NCBI GenBank assembly: GCA_022450665.1
Contig: JAKUPQ010000023.1
Coordinates: forward strand, 1 to 32,344
DNA length: 32,344 bases
Reading direction: 5' to 3'
Source: Alphaproteobacteria bacterium
GTDB taxonomy: Bacteria > Pseudomonadota > Alphaproteobacteria > Rickettsiales > VGDC01
Made by a program: the position numbers and the translations under genes. The notes under the pieces are model-generated. The model was not told where the DNA came from, ran no database searches, and was given only the letters and a program-made list of their open reading frames with translations. Position 1 is the stretch's first letter. Each line of letters opens with the position of its first letter. Below are positions 8,990 through 17,023 of this stretch, piece by piece.

Positions 8990-9108
8990 TAGGAGTTTTT
9001 ATAACGATTACCAGAGGGGAAACGCAGGTTTTTTGCTTTATTTAGCATAAAACGCGAAACAACCCCGAATTTTCACCCGAAGTTGTTAGCAAAATATTTA
9101 AAAACATA

Positions 9109-10344
9109 CTACCTAGCATTACCAACAGCAGCTGGTGCAGTTTTTGCTGGGCTTGCGGGGGTAGGAGGAGGGGAAGGAATATTAGAAGGAGAACGCGCAC
9201 CGGACTCTGATGCAACAGTTTTTATGGTTACGCCTGCTTGCTTAACGGCACCACCAATTGCGGTTACGGTATCCGAATTTTTTACAGCAGCAACAGTTTT
9301 ACTATTTGCTACTGCGCCAGCAGCTTTATTTATAGCTTCTCCAGATGACTCAACACCAGCTTGGGCTGCTTTTCCCGCCTGTGTATTAAGCGCACCCTCA
9401 GCAACCGCTTTAGTGCCCTGCCCTAATTTCGATTCAGCACCACCTTGTGCTGCTTCAACAACACCTTTTCCCACAGCTTCCGATGCCCTTGCTACCCCGT
9501 TTAAAGAGCTTACGACCGCTTTAGCTGCGGATTGCGCCGCTGCCTTTGCATCTGGCGCACCAGCCTGAACCGTAGTTTCAATGGCACCCTTAACGGTTTG
9601 CTCGCCTTGCGCAACCTCTTTCACGCCTTCGACTCCAGCTACCATACCCTTACTAGACGCTTTGCTAGAAGAAACAACTGCATCCGTAACGCTTTCACCA
9701 AATTCTTTACCTGCAGCGTCGAGCCGTTTTCCTGCTTCACGACCAGCAGTAGTGGCAGCCTCAGCCATTGCAGCGCCACCCGATACTTCGTTGACCCTTT
9801 TTGCTGCATCAGCAACCTGCGAATTTCCCGCCTGACTGCTTACAGATTTTGCCACATCCACAATTACCTCTCCGCCAGTTTTTGGCGTGTCCGGGGCTGT
9901 ACCAACATTTGCTGAATTCGTTAAATTTCCCGATGGATCTTGCGCTTTTGATGCCTGCGGCTGCACTGCACCTGTAGGCTCAGGAGCAACGTAGGTCGTT
10001 GTTTTCGCAGCTGCATCTTTAGCTGCACCACCAACTGTTTTTGCTACATTACCCACTGGCTCAACTGCCAAACCCACACCGATATTTGTTGGGCTACCGG
10101 GTGTATTTGCCTCATCCCGTACAGCCTTTACGCCTTCACGGGCCGCATCCACTCCCGTCTGCGCATGTGAGGTTGCGTTATTGTACTGTTCCACCATTGC
10201 CTCGCCAGCTTTGCCCGCAGCAGAGCCGGCCCTTTCCAGGCCTTTGATATATTGCTTATCTGCTTCTTGGACTATAGCCGCACCTTTTTTATCGGCGCTT
10301 CCTGCTATTTCATGTGGGTTAACTAATGGCTGGGCATCATCCAT
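9109..10344 (-). CDS. Ala-rich low-complexity protein of unknown function
   Basis: I do not recognise this 411-residue protein. It has no signal peptide or convincing membrane span. It is dominated by Ala, Gly, Val, Lys, Glu and Ser in loosely repeated blocks such as GKAGEAMVEQ, AAKDAAAKT, AAQSAAKAVV and AGAVANSKTV, resembling amphipathic helical proteins such as the LEA or apolipoprotein type. A Pro-rich linker near the C-terminus (SPPPTPASP) is followed by KTAPAAVGNAR. GAAAG lies seven bases before the ATG. It interrupts the usual clpX-lon adjacency and is preceded by the strong clpX terminator, so it is its own transcription unit. Ala-rich composition is shared with the two large proteins at the end of the window. 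Function could be structural, protective or secreted; the sequence does not say. Confidence 0.75.
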   Translation of the reverse strand: MDDAQPLVNPHEIAGSADKKGAAIVQEADKQYIKGLERAGSAAGKAGEAMVEQYNNATSHAQTGVDAAREGVKAVRDEANTPGSPTNIGVGLAVEPVGNVAKTVGGAAKDAAAKTTTYVAPEPTGAVQPQASKAQDPSGNLTNSANVGTAPDTPKTGGEVIVDVAKSVSSQAGNSQVADAAKRVNEVSGGAAMAEAATTAGREAGKRLDAAGKEFGESVTDAVVSSSKASSKGMVAGVEGVKEVAQGEQTVKGAIETTVQAGAPDAKAAAQSAAKAVVSSLNGVARASEAVGKGVVEAAQGGAESKLGQGTKAVAEGALNTQAGKAAQAGVESSGEAINKAAGAVANSKTVAAVKNSDTVTAIGGAVKQAGVTIKTVASESGARSPSNIPSPPPTPASPAKTAPAAVGNAR

Positions 10345-10403
10345 GGTGAAACTTTCAATTAATTATGTTTTGCAAATTGTAACACCAGTAACTGCAACGT
10401 GCC

Positions 10404-10438
10404 AAAAAAATTACCCTCTAAAACGGATTAGAGGGTAA
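10404..10438 (-). terminator. Strong rho-independent terminator after clpX
   Basis: On the minus strand TTACCCTCTAA pairs perfectly with TTAGAGGGTAA (11 bp, six-base loop) and is followed by seven T. It lies 23 bases after the clpX stop. Confidence 0.93.
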
Positions 10439-10461
10439 TCTTCATATAACTGTAATATTTG

Positions 10462-11745
10462 TTAAGATGCTTCAGGTTGCTTTTTGCCACCTGATTTCTT
10501 TTTATCAGCATAAACAATAACCGGCTCTTTTTTACCGCGTACTGCCTCACCGCTCACAATTACTTCTTCTACACCTTCAAGGCTTGGAAGTTCGTACATT
10601 GTAGTCAACAAGATACCCTCGAGAATCGAGCGCAACCCACGAGCACCCGTTTTACGTTCAATCGCTAGCTTAGCAATTTCCGATAATGCATCTTCTTGGA
10701 AGGTAAGTTTAGCACCCTCCATTTCAAACAATTTCTGATATTGTTTTACAATGGCATTTTTTGGTGCGGTCAAGATAGTTACCAACGCGTCCTCGTCCAA
10801 ATCTTCCAGTGTAGCAATCACAGGCAAACGACCAATAAATTCAGGTATTAAGCCAAATTTCAACAAATCTTCTGGCTCTACGCGCTTAAATAAATCGCCA
10901 ATTTTCTCTGCATCTTTATCCCGCACATCCGCGCCAAATCCAATAGATTGGCCTTTACCACGGGTGGCAATAATTTTATCCAACCCTGCAAATGCACCAC
11001 CAACAATAAATAATATGCTTGCGGTATCCACCTGCAAGAACTCTTGCTGAGGGTGCTTTCTTCCACCCTGCGGGGGCACGGAAGCCACTGTGCCTTCAAG
11101 CATTTTAAGCAACGCCTGCTGCACACCTTCGCCTGACACATCACGGGTAATGGAAGGGTTGTCCGATTTGCGGGAGATTTTATCCACTTCATCAATATAA
11201 ATAATTCCGCGCTGGGCGCGATCAACATTATAATCTGCAGCTTGCAGCAAGCGGAGAATGATGTTTTCTACATCTTCGCCCACATAACCGGCTTCCGTCA
11301 GCGAGGTCGCATCAGCCATAGTAAAGGGAACATCCAAAATCCGCGCCAACGTTTGTGCCAGCAGCGTCTTACCGCACCCTGTAGGACCAATCAGCAGAAT
11401 GTTGGATTTTGCGATTTCAACTTCACCGCTTTTTTCGCCTATAGCCAATCGCTTATAGTGGTTGTGCACTGCGACAGATAATACTTTTTTTGCATCATTC
11501 TGCCCAATTACATAATCATCCAAAACTTTACGAATATCACGTGGGGCGGGGATTCCCTCTCCCAAGCCTTTAATAGATCCACTCTTATCTTCTTCGCGGA
11601 TAATATCCATGCACAACTCAACGCATTCATTGCATATGAATACGGTAGGTCCAGCAATCAACTTGCGCACCTCGTGTTGGCTTTTTCCACAGAATGAACA
11701 ATATAATGTATTATTCTTGGAATCTCTGCCACCTGTCTTCGTCAT
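10462..11745 (-). CDS. clpX: ATP-dependent Clp protease ATP-binding subunit ClpX
   Basis: ClpX is the AAA+ unfoldase that recognises tagged substrates and feeds them to ClpP. The zinc-binding domain has Cys16, Cys19, Cys38 and Cys41. Walker A is GPTGCGKT (120-127), Walker [11 protein letters not shown] (181-190), and the ClpP-docking IGF loop is at 268-270. The start at 11745 (MTKTGG, 427 residues) is chosen because AGAAAGG lies six bases upstream; an ATG two codons earlier abuts that site and is less likely. It lies downstream of clpP with a 104-base gap holding its own candidate promoter, and ends in a strong terminator. Confidence 0.98.
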   Translation of the reverse strand: MTKTGGRDSKNNTLYCSFCGKSQHEVRKLIAGPTVFICNECVELCMDIIREEDKSGSIKGLGEGIPAPRDIRKVLDDYVIGQNDAKKVLSVAVHNHYKRLAIGEKSGEVEIAKSNILLIGPTGCGKTLLAQTLARILDVPFTMADATSLTEAGYVGEDVENIILRLLQAADYNVDRAQRGIIYIDEVDKISRKSDNPSITRDVSGEGVQQALLKMLEGTVASVPPQGGRKHPQQEFLQVDTASILFIVGGAFAGLDKIIATRGKGQSIGFGADVRDKDAEKIGDLFKRVEPEDLLKFGLIPEFIGRLPVIATLEDLDEDALVTILTAPKNAIVKQYQKLFEMEGAKLTFQEDALSEIAKLAIERKTGARGLRSILEGILLTTMYELPSLEGVEEVIVSGEAVRGKKEPVIVYADKKKSGGKKQPEAS

Positions 11746-11768
11746 GTGCATCCTTTCTTGTTACTGCT

Positions 11769-11798
11769 ATTTTACCGCATTTGCAGTATCACTAGCAA
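11769..11798 (-). promoter_or_regulatory. Candidate clpX promoter
   Basis: On the minus strand TTGCTA (11793-11798) is followed after 18 bases by TAAAAT (11769-11774), about 24 bases upstream of the clpX start. This would allow clpX transcription separate from clpP. Confidence 0.4.
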
Positions 11799-11849
11799 AA
11801 CATGCCTTATATCATTCATATTCTCAATCAACGCAGCTACGCAACAGGA

Positions 11850-12497
11850 TTATTTTTTATCTTTGTTTTTTTCATCTAAAAAGCGTGGGCGATTTGTTAC
11901 AATCTCATCAATTAAGCCGAATTCTTTTGCCTTTTCAGCTGGCATAAAATTGTCACGCTCCATGCTGCGCTCAATAACCGAGAGTTTTTGCCCAGTATGT
12001 TTCACATACATTTCATTCAGACGTTTACGCAAATCAATAATCTCGCGTGCGTGAATTTCGATGTCCGAAGCCTGCCCCTGAAATCCTCCAGATGGCTGGT
12101 GAATCATCACCCGCGCATTCGGTAATGCATAACGCATTCCCGGCTCGCCTGCGGTTAAAAGCAACGACCCCATAGATGCCGCTTGCCCCAAACACAATGT
12201 CGCAACCTTCGGACGGATATACTGCATCGTGTCATAAATAGACAATCCGGCAGTCACTACACCCCCCGGCGAGTTGATGTACATAAAGATATCTTTTTCA
12301 GGATTGTCCGACTCTAAAAACAATAACTGCGCCACAATTAGTGAGGCCATGCCATCATGCACAGGACCGGTGACAAAAATAATGCGCTCTTTAAGCAGAC
12401 GGGAGAAAATATCATATGCACGCTCGCCACGGGCAGATTGCTCCACCACCATAGGCACCAAATCCATCATTTCATCGAAGGTCGATCTATCCGTCAT
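11850..12497 (-). CDS. clpP: ATP-dependent Clp protease proteolytic subunit ClpP
   Basis: ClpP forms the tetradecameric proteolytic barrel that works with ClpX (and ClpA). The catalytic triad is Ser108 in GQAASMGS, His133 in MIHQPSGG and Asp182 in ERDNFM. The 215-residue length is typical, with a Lys-rich C-terminus (KNKDKK). The ATG at 12497 is chosen because AAAGGAG lies six bases upstream; the in-frame TTG two codons earlier falls directly after that site. The gene follows tig by 48 bases, including a perfect 16-base palindrome. Confidence 0.98.
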   Translation of the reverse strand: MTDRSTFDEMMDLVPMVVEQSARGERAYDIFSRLLKERIIFVTGPVHDGMASLIVAQLLFLESDNPEKDIFMYINSPGGVVTAGLSIYDTMQYIRPKVATLCLGQAASMGSLLLTAGEPGMRYALPNARVMIHQPSGGFQGQASDIEIHAREIIDLRKRLNEMYVKHTGQKLSVIERSMERDNFMPAEKAKEFGLIDEIVTNRPRFLDEKNKDKK

Positions 12498-12525
12498 TTT
12501 CAACTCCTTTGTTGATACTATCTGT

Positions 12526-12541
12526 ATGTCATCGATGACAT
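12526..12541. repeat. 16-bp perfect palindrome between tig and clpP
   Basis: ATGTCATCGATGACAT reads the same on both strands and fills a third of the 48-base gap between the tig stop and the clpP start. With no T tract it is not a typical terminator. A dimeric regulator binding site controlling clpP is possible. Confidence 0.45.
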
Positions 12542-12545
12542 GAAG

Positions 12546-14033
12546 TTATTTTTTTGCGGCTGTCTTTTTTGCTGCGGGCGCCTTTGTGGCAGACTTAGCA
12601 TCGGCTGATTTCTTTTCAGCAGGCTTTTTCTCCGCTACCTTCTTAGCATCTGTAGCTTTTTCGTCAGCAGCTGGTTTTTTGGCCGTAGATTTCTTAGTGG
12701 CTTTTTTTGGTGCTTCTTCATCCATATCCATTTGCACCAGCTCTTCTAAGCTAAATTTCTTTTCTTTAGTTTTGATTTTACCAAATACGTTATCCACCAC
12801 TTTGTCTTCGAATATAGGGCCTCGAAGCTCCTCTATGTGATTTGGATTTTTTTGATAAAACTCAACAACTTGCTGCTCTTGGCCAGGGAATTGGCGCGCC
12901 TGCTCAACCACCGCATTCATCAACTCTTGCTGACTCACCTGCACCTTTTGCGCACGTCCTAATTCGGCAAGATACACCCCTAGGCGCACACGGCGCTCAG
13001 CAATTGCACGATATTCTTTTTCCAGATCTTTATCGTCACGTCCGGAGACCGAAGGATCGCCTTGCTCCTGCGCCTGTTTAAGCTTCGCCCAGATTTGCTT
13101 AAACTCCGATTCCACCATACCTTCAGGCACTTCAAATGTGCATATATCTTCCAGCTGATCGAACAAATCTTTCTTCATTTTATTACGCACATATTGGTCG
13201 TAATCTTTAGAAAGATGCTCGGTAATCATTTCTTTGAGAGATTTCACATCCTCAAAGCCAATGCCCTTAGCAAACTCGTCATTAATCTTGGGCGAAGATG
13301 CCTCCAGCACCTCATGCACCTTCACTTCAAACACAACAGGCTGCCCAGCAAGGTCCGGAGCGTGATATTCCTCAGGGAAAGTTACCTCCACATTTTTCTT
13401 GTCGCCCTTTTTGGCGCCAATCAGCTGCTCTTCAAACCCCGGAATAAACTGGCCGCTACCAAGTTCGAGGTTGAAGTTTTCTGCCGTACCGCCTTCAAAC
13501 GCCACACCATCTTTCATGCCTTTAAAGTCAATGCGCACTGCATCGCCTTTTACGGCCTTAGCTGAATCTGCCTTAGGTGTACGGCTTTGATTGCGGGAGG
13601 CGATACGTTCAATAGCTTCATTAATTTCTTTATCGGTAATATCGTAAGTTGGCTTAACAATCTCGATGTTTTTCAGATCAATTTCAGGAACTTCGGGGAA
13701 AAGCTCTACCACCATATCAAATTCCAGATCTTTTCCATCATCAAAACTTTTGATTTTAATTTCTGGTTGCAATGCAGGACGGAGTTTTTTCTCGTCAATT
13801 ACTTTATGCTGCGCATTATGCACCGCGCTTTCCAGCACCTCTCCCATAACGGACTTCCCATAACGCTGTTTCAGCATTGAAACAGGCACATGCCCCGGGC
13901 GAAAACCTGCTATTTTAGCGGTTTTACCCACTTCCAATAATTTTGCCTGAGTTTGTGCTTCTATATCCTTGGCGGGAACCACCACGGTATATTCGCGTTT
14001 AAGACCTTTTTTCGCCGTTTCCTTAATTTGCAT
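12546..14033 (-). CDS. tig: Trigger factor with Lys/Ala-rich tail
   Basis: Trigger factor is the ribosome-bound chaperone and peptidyl-prolyl isomerase that meets nascent chains first. The ribosome-binding signature GFRPGHVP is at 43-50, the FKBP-type isomerase domain at about 150-245 (KGDAVRIDFKG to VKVHEVLEA), and the helical C-terminal domain follows. The core is about 438 residues, as expected, but residues 439-495 are a low-complexity tail of Lys, Ala, Asp and Pro (KKPAADEK, AEKKPAEKK, AAKKTAAKK), similar in style to the NuoE tail. An AAGAG site precedes the ATG by seven bases. It lies upstream of clpP, the standard order. Confidence 0.97.
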   Translation of the reverse strand: MQIKETAKKGLKREYTVVVPAKDIEAQTQAKLLEVGKTAKIAGFRPGHVPVSMLKQRYGKSVMGEVLESAVHNAQHKVIDEKKLRPALQPEIKIKSFDDGKDLEFDMVVELFPEVPEIDLKNIEIVKPTYDITDKEINEAIERIASRNQSRTPKADSAKAVKGDAVRIDFKGMKDGVAFEGGTAENFNLELGSGQFIPGFEEQLIGAKKGDKKNVEVTFPEEYHAPDLAGQPVVFEVKVHEVLEASSPKINDEFAKGIGFEDVKSLKEMITEHLSKDYDQYVRNKMKKDLFDQLEDICTFEVPEGMVESEFKQIWAKLKQAQEQGDPSVSGRDDKDLEKEYRAIAERRVRLGVYLAELGRAQKVQVSQQELMNAVVEQARQFPGQEQQVVEFYQKNPNHIEELRGPIFEDKVVDNVFGKIKTKEKKFSLEELVQMDMDEEAPKKATKKSTAKKPAADEKATDAKKVAEKKPAEKKSADAKSATKAPAAKKTAAKK

Positions 14034-14280
14034 GGAATCACTCTTTTAGAAGATTTAGTAGGTAGGAGGTGAGATAATACTCTTGAAGATATGCACATAA
14101 CCACAGAAAAACAAGAAGGGCAAGAGTCTGAATAGCTGCAATGCCGCTTTTATCGTTCCAAATTCATATTAATTGCTCAATATATAGATATTTATAAAAA
14201 AGCAAACAGGATTCGATTTTCTTGCCAAGGATGGCTTCAGGAACGGCAAAAGAGTTTAATTTTACCTAGAAAAAATTAAT

Positions 14281-15036
14281 CTATATAGCGGTAACATACA
14301 TCACCGAGTTTCCATCCAACGTAATGATATTACACAAAAACACATCGCCACTCGTAGCGGTAAAGTCATCTCCTTTAATTGCACTAAAGCCACTAGTTGT
14401 AATCACGCCAGCAAAGGCAGTATTGGTGTATTTAACCACAATATTACAATTACCAGAAGGGGGTGTGAGTGTATGATTTCCACCATTTCCTGCTTTTTGG
14501 AACACCCCATTTGCAACCAATGGCTGAAAGCTCCCGCTGGATTTTGTGCCAGCATTATACACTGCCGCCGTGTAAGCAACACTGAGTTCAGCGGTTTCAT
14601 TGGATTTTAATGTGTTAGGGTCTGCCGCTGCCAGAGCAATATTCACCCATTGAGAATTAACTCCATCAAAGCCCAGCACTTGTCCATCGGCAGGGTTATT
14701 AATTGCAACATCATACAAAGCGGCTATTTGCATTGTTGCAACATCCACCCCTCCTATCGAGAGCAACACAAGCAAATCGCTACTCGCTTGCGGGGTAATG
14801 GTGATCGTCCCTAATTTTGCATAAATCCCTCCGCTGACTGATAGTAATACGTCATACACACCGTCAGCCAATGTAACACTATAATTATATGCTATATTTT
14901 GCACTAAACCGTAGCTTAGGCTTGTTTCCTGCACCACATCGCTATCGCTATTAGACGCTTTAGTAATAAACAATAACTTTCCCTCTAAGGCGTTACCATC
15001 GGGGCCATTTAGAAATCCTTGAATTAACTGAGACAT
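14281..15036 (-). CDS. Phage tail-fibre-like protein
   Basis: This 251-residue protein looks like a phage or GTA receptor-binding fibre. Residues 1-95 form a beta-rich domain (FLNGPDGNALEGKLLFIT, then GVYDVLLSVSGG) like the N-terminal domain of prophage tail fibres. Residues 110-135 hold the common fibre linker NPADGQVLGFDGVNSQWVNI. The C-terminal 90 residues (NGVFQKAGNGGNHTLTPPSG to GDVFLCNIITLDGN) match, from memory, a terminal module frequent in alphaproteobacterial phage fibres. GAGG lies six bases before the ATG. It is alone here, between tig and tRNA-Leu, 6 kb from the tail module at 21-29.5 kb, which it may serve. It is intact. Fibre function is inferred from architecture. Confidence 0.7.
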   Translation of the reverse strand: MSQLIQGFLNGPDGNALEGKLLFITKASNSDSDVVQETSLSYGLVQNIAYNYSVTLADGVYDVLLSVSGGIYAKLGTITITPQASSDLLVLLSIGGVDVATMQIAALYDVAINNPADGQVLGFDGVNSQWVNIALAAADPNTLKSNETAELSVAYTAAVYNAGTKSSGSFQPLVANGVFQKAGNGGNHTLTPPSGNCNIVVKYTNTAFAGVITTSGFSAIKGDDFTATSGDVFLCNIITLDGNSVMYVTAI

Positions 15037-15061
15037 CGTAATCCTCTTAAATTTAATGCAT

Positions 15062-15091
15062 AAAAAAACCCCCGTTAACTATGAACGGGGG
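15062..15091 (-). terminator. Terminator after tRNA-Leu
   Basis: On the minus strand CCCCCGTT pairs perfectly with AACGGGGG around a seven-base loop, followed by seven T. It separates tRNA-Leu from the fibre-like gene, whose start is only 25 bases away. Confidence 0.92.
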
Positions 15092-15232
15092 TAGATAGAT
15101 GTTATGGCTAAGAAACCAAAAGCAAGTTTGAAGGCGCATCACAAATGATTCGCCAAATTAATAAAATTAAAACCTGAGAAAAAACCGAAACCCACTCTAT
15201 GGGCAACCTTCAATAAATGACTGTTAGTCATT

Positions 15233-15317
<85 letters not shown>

Positions 15318-15374
15318 ACGAATATGGAAAATGGATTATACGCATTCATTTTCAGAATGCCAGCCTAATATGCA

Positions 15375-16676
15375 TCAATTATGCACAAACAGCTTTTCAA
15401 AACGGGCTAAATCACGCGAAGGCATACGCACATCAAATATAAGCGATTCACCCTCATCGCTCTCATCGCATTTCATCACTTTTCCATGGCTGTATAACCA
15501 AGCAATGGCCTGCCCATCGGCGGCAGACAAAACAAACTGCCGGCTTGAATAAAGCTGGTCGCGCAATAACTCATCAAGCGCTAAGAGCAACGACTCCACG
15601 CCCGCCCCCGTCAATGCCGAAACCGCCACACGCTGCTGCTCGCGTTTATTTGGTTGCTCTGATATAGAGGCCTGCATATCCGCAGGAAGCTGGTCAATTT
15701 TATTCCACACCTCAATAATAGGACATTGTGCTTCTTTGTCGCGCAGGCCGTCTAACACCTCCAGCACATCGTCTCGCTGATAATCTGTATCGGGATGTGA
15801 AATATCCCTCACATGCAACAATACGTCTGCCTCCACCACCTCTTCAAGCGTTGCGCGAAAGGCGGCTACCAACTCAGTTGGCAAATCCGAAACAAATCCC
15901 ACTGTATCCGATAAGATAACCGTAATTCCCGAGGGTAGTTTAATCGCCCTCAGGGTTGGATCGAGCGTTGCGAAAAGCTTGTCCTCTGCCATCACGGCAG
16001 CGCCTGTCAAACGATTAAATAAGGTGGATTTTCCAGCATTAGTATATCCGACCAATGCCACTTGCGGATACGGCACATCGCGGCGCACTTTTCTGTGTAG
16101 CTCGCGTGTTTTTACTACCGTTTGCAATTGGCGCTTAATTTTAGTAATGCGCTCATTAATCAGGCGTCGATCCGATTCAATTTGCGTCTCACCCGGGCCA
16201 CCCATAAATCCCACACCACCGCGTTGCCGTTCTAAATGGGTCCATGAGCGCACCAAGCGGCTCTTTTGATAGGTTAACTGCGCAAGTTCAACTTGTAGCT
16301 TACCTTCTTTAGTTTGCGCGCGATCTGCAAAGATTTCTAAAATCAACGCTGTACGGTCAATGACTTTGCAGCTCCATGCGCGCTCTAAATTCCTTTGTTG
16401 GCCGGGGGTAAGTTCGGTATCAATAATCACCAGATTCACTGTGTGCGCTTCAATAAACTCACCCAGCTCTTCAACTTTTCCTTTGCCAAACAAAGTCGAG
16501 GGTCGTTGCGCGCTTAGCGTAACGACCCTCGCTTCTATTACTTCCAAATCAATTGCCGCTGCCAAGCCCACCGCTTCTGCTAATCTGTCGTCAGGCTTAC
16601 GCATATCTGCGCCGCCAGAGCCAAATTTTAGTGCCGGGTGGATAACCAGCGTTACATCTGAAATATTTTCAGTCAA
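15375..16676 (-). CDS. hflX: GTPase HflX
   Basis: HflX is a ribosome-associated GTPase that splits stalled or heat-damaged 70S ribosomes. The N-terminal HflX domain spans about 1-200, with [19 protein letters not shown] near 153-171. The GTPase domain has G1 GYTNAGKST (210-218), G3 DTVG (257-260) and G4 NKID (325-328). The start is a TTG at 16676, supported by GAGG eight bases upstream inside the end of hfq; the next in-frame ATG (codon 25) would remove conserved N-terminal sequence. It is co-transcribed with hfq (four-base gap), a conserved pair in proteobacteria. Confidence 0.96.
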   Translation of the reverse strand: MTENISDVTLVIHPALKFGSGGADMRKPDDRLAEAVGLAAAIDLEVIEARVVTLSAQRPSTLFGKGKVEELGEFIEAHTVNLVIIDTELTPGQQRNLERAWSCKVIDRTALILEIFADRAQTKEGKLQVELAQLTYQKSRLVRSWTHLERQRGGVGFMGGPGETQIESDRRLINERITKIKRQLQTVVKTRELHRKVRRDVPYPQVALVGYTNAGKSTLFNRLTGAAVMAEDKLFATLDPTLRAIKLPSGITVILSDTVGFVSDLPTELVAAFRATLEEVVEADVLLHVRDISHPDTDYQRDDVLEVLDGLRDKEAQCPIIEVWNKIDQLPADMQASISEQPNKREQQRVAVSALTGAGVESLLLALDELLRDQLYSSRQFVLSAADGQAIAWLYSHGKVMKCDESDEGESLIFDVRMPSRDLARFEKLFVHN

Positions 16677-16680
16677 ATAT

Positions 16681-16965
16681 TTATGCCTCTACCTCGGCAA
16701 CAGCTTTATGCTCGACATCTGATTCTTCAGTACCACCTTCAGGCTCAAACAACCTTACAGGCTCAGACGGAACAACGGTCGCCATTGCGTGCTTATATAT
16801 CAACTGCATTTGCGGCCCACGGCGCAACACTACAGAAAAATTATCGAATCCTGTGATTGTCCCTTGGAGCTTTACTCCGTTGGCCAAATAAATGGTTACA
16901 GGGGTTTTATTTTTACGCAGGGCGTTAAGGAGAACATCCTGCACATTTTGGTTTTTCTCGGCCAT
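16681..16965 (-). CDS. hfq: RNA chaperone Hfq
   Basis: Hfq is a hexameric Sm-like protein that helps small RNAs pair with mRNAs. The 94-residue protein has the Sm1 motif ([21 protein letters not shown], residues about 23-43) and Sm2 ([11 protein letters not shown], 57-67), the proteobacterial signature. The C-terminal tail (about 68-94) is short and acidic ([14 protein letters not shown]). GAGAGG precedes the ATG. It is the first gene of the hfq-hflX unit. Confidence 0.97.
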   Translation of the reverse strand: MAEKNQNVQDVLLNALRKNKTPVTIYLANGVKLQGTITGFDNFSVVLRRGPQMQLIYKHAMATVVPSEPVRLFEPEGGTEESDVEHKAVAEVEA

Positions 16966-17023
16966 AGCTTTTACTACCTCTCAAGTAAGAAAATCACCGT
17001 ATAATTACGGCATTCAATTGCTG

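Noticed and set aside
9065-9095. Possible terminator after the 411-residue gene (ACAAC/GTTGT arms)
   Set aside because: Only about five or six pairs with an 18-base loop and no T tract; the inner CCCGAA copies are direct, not inverted.
9083-9568. Plus-strand frame of 161 codons, hydrophobic and Ala-rich
   Set aside because: It is antisense to the Ala-rich gene; the composition follows from complementary Ala/Gly codons, and there is no ribosome-binding site.
15099-15143. Plus-strand 14-residue frame beginning MAKKPK
   Set aside because: Too short, no Shine-Dalgarno, and it lies in the gap between tRNA-Leu and its terminator on the opposite strand.
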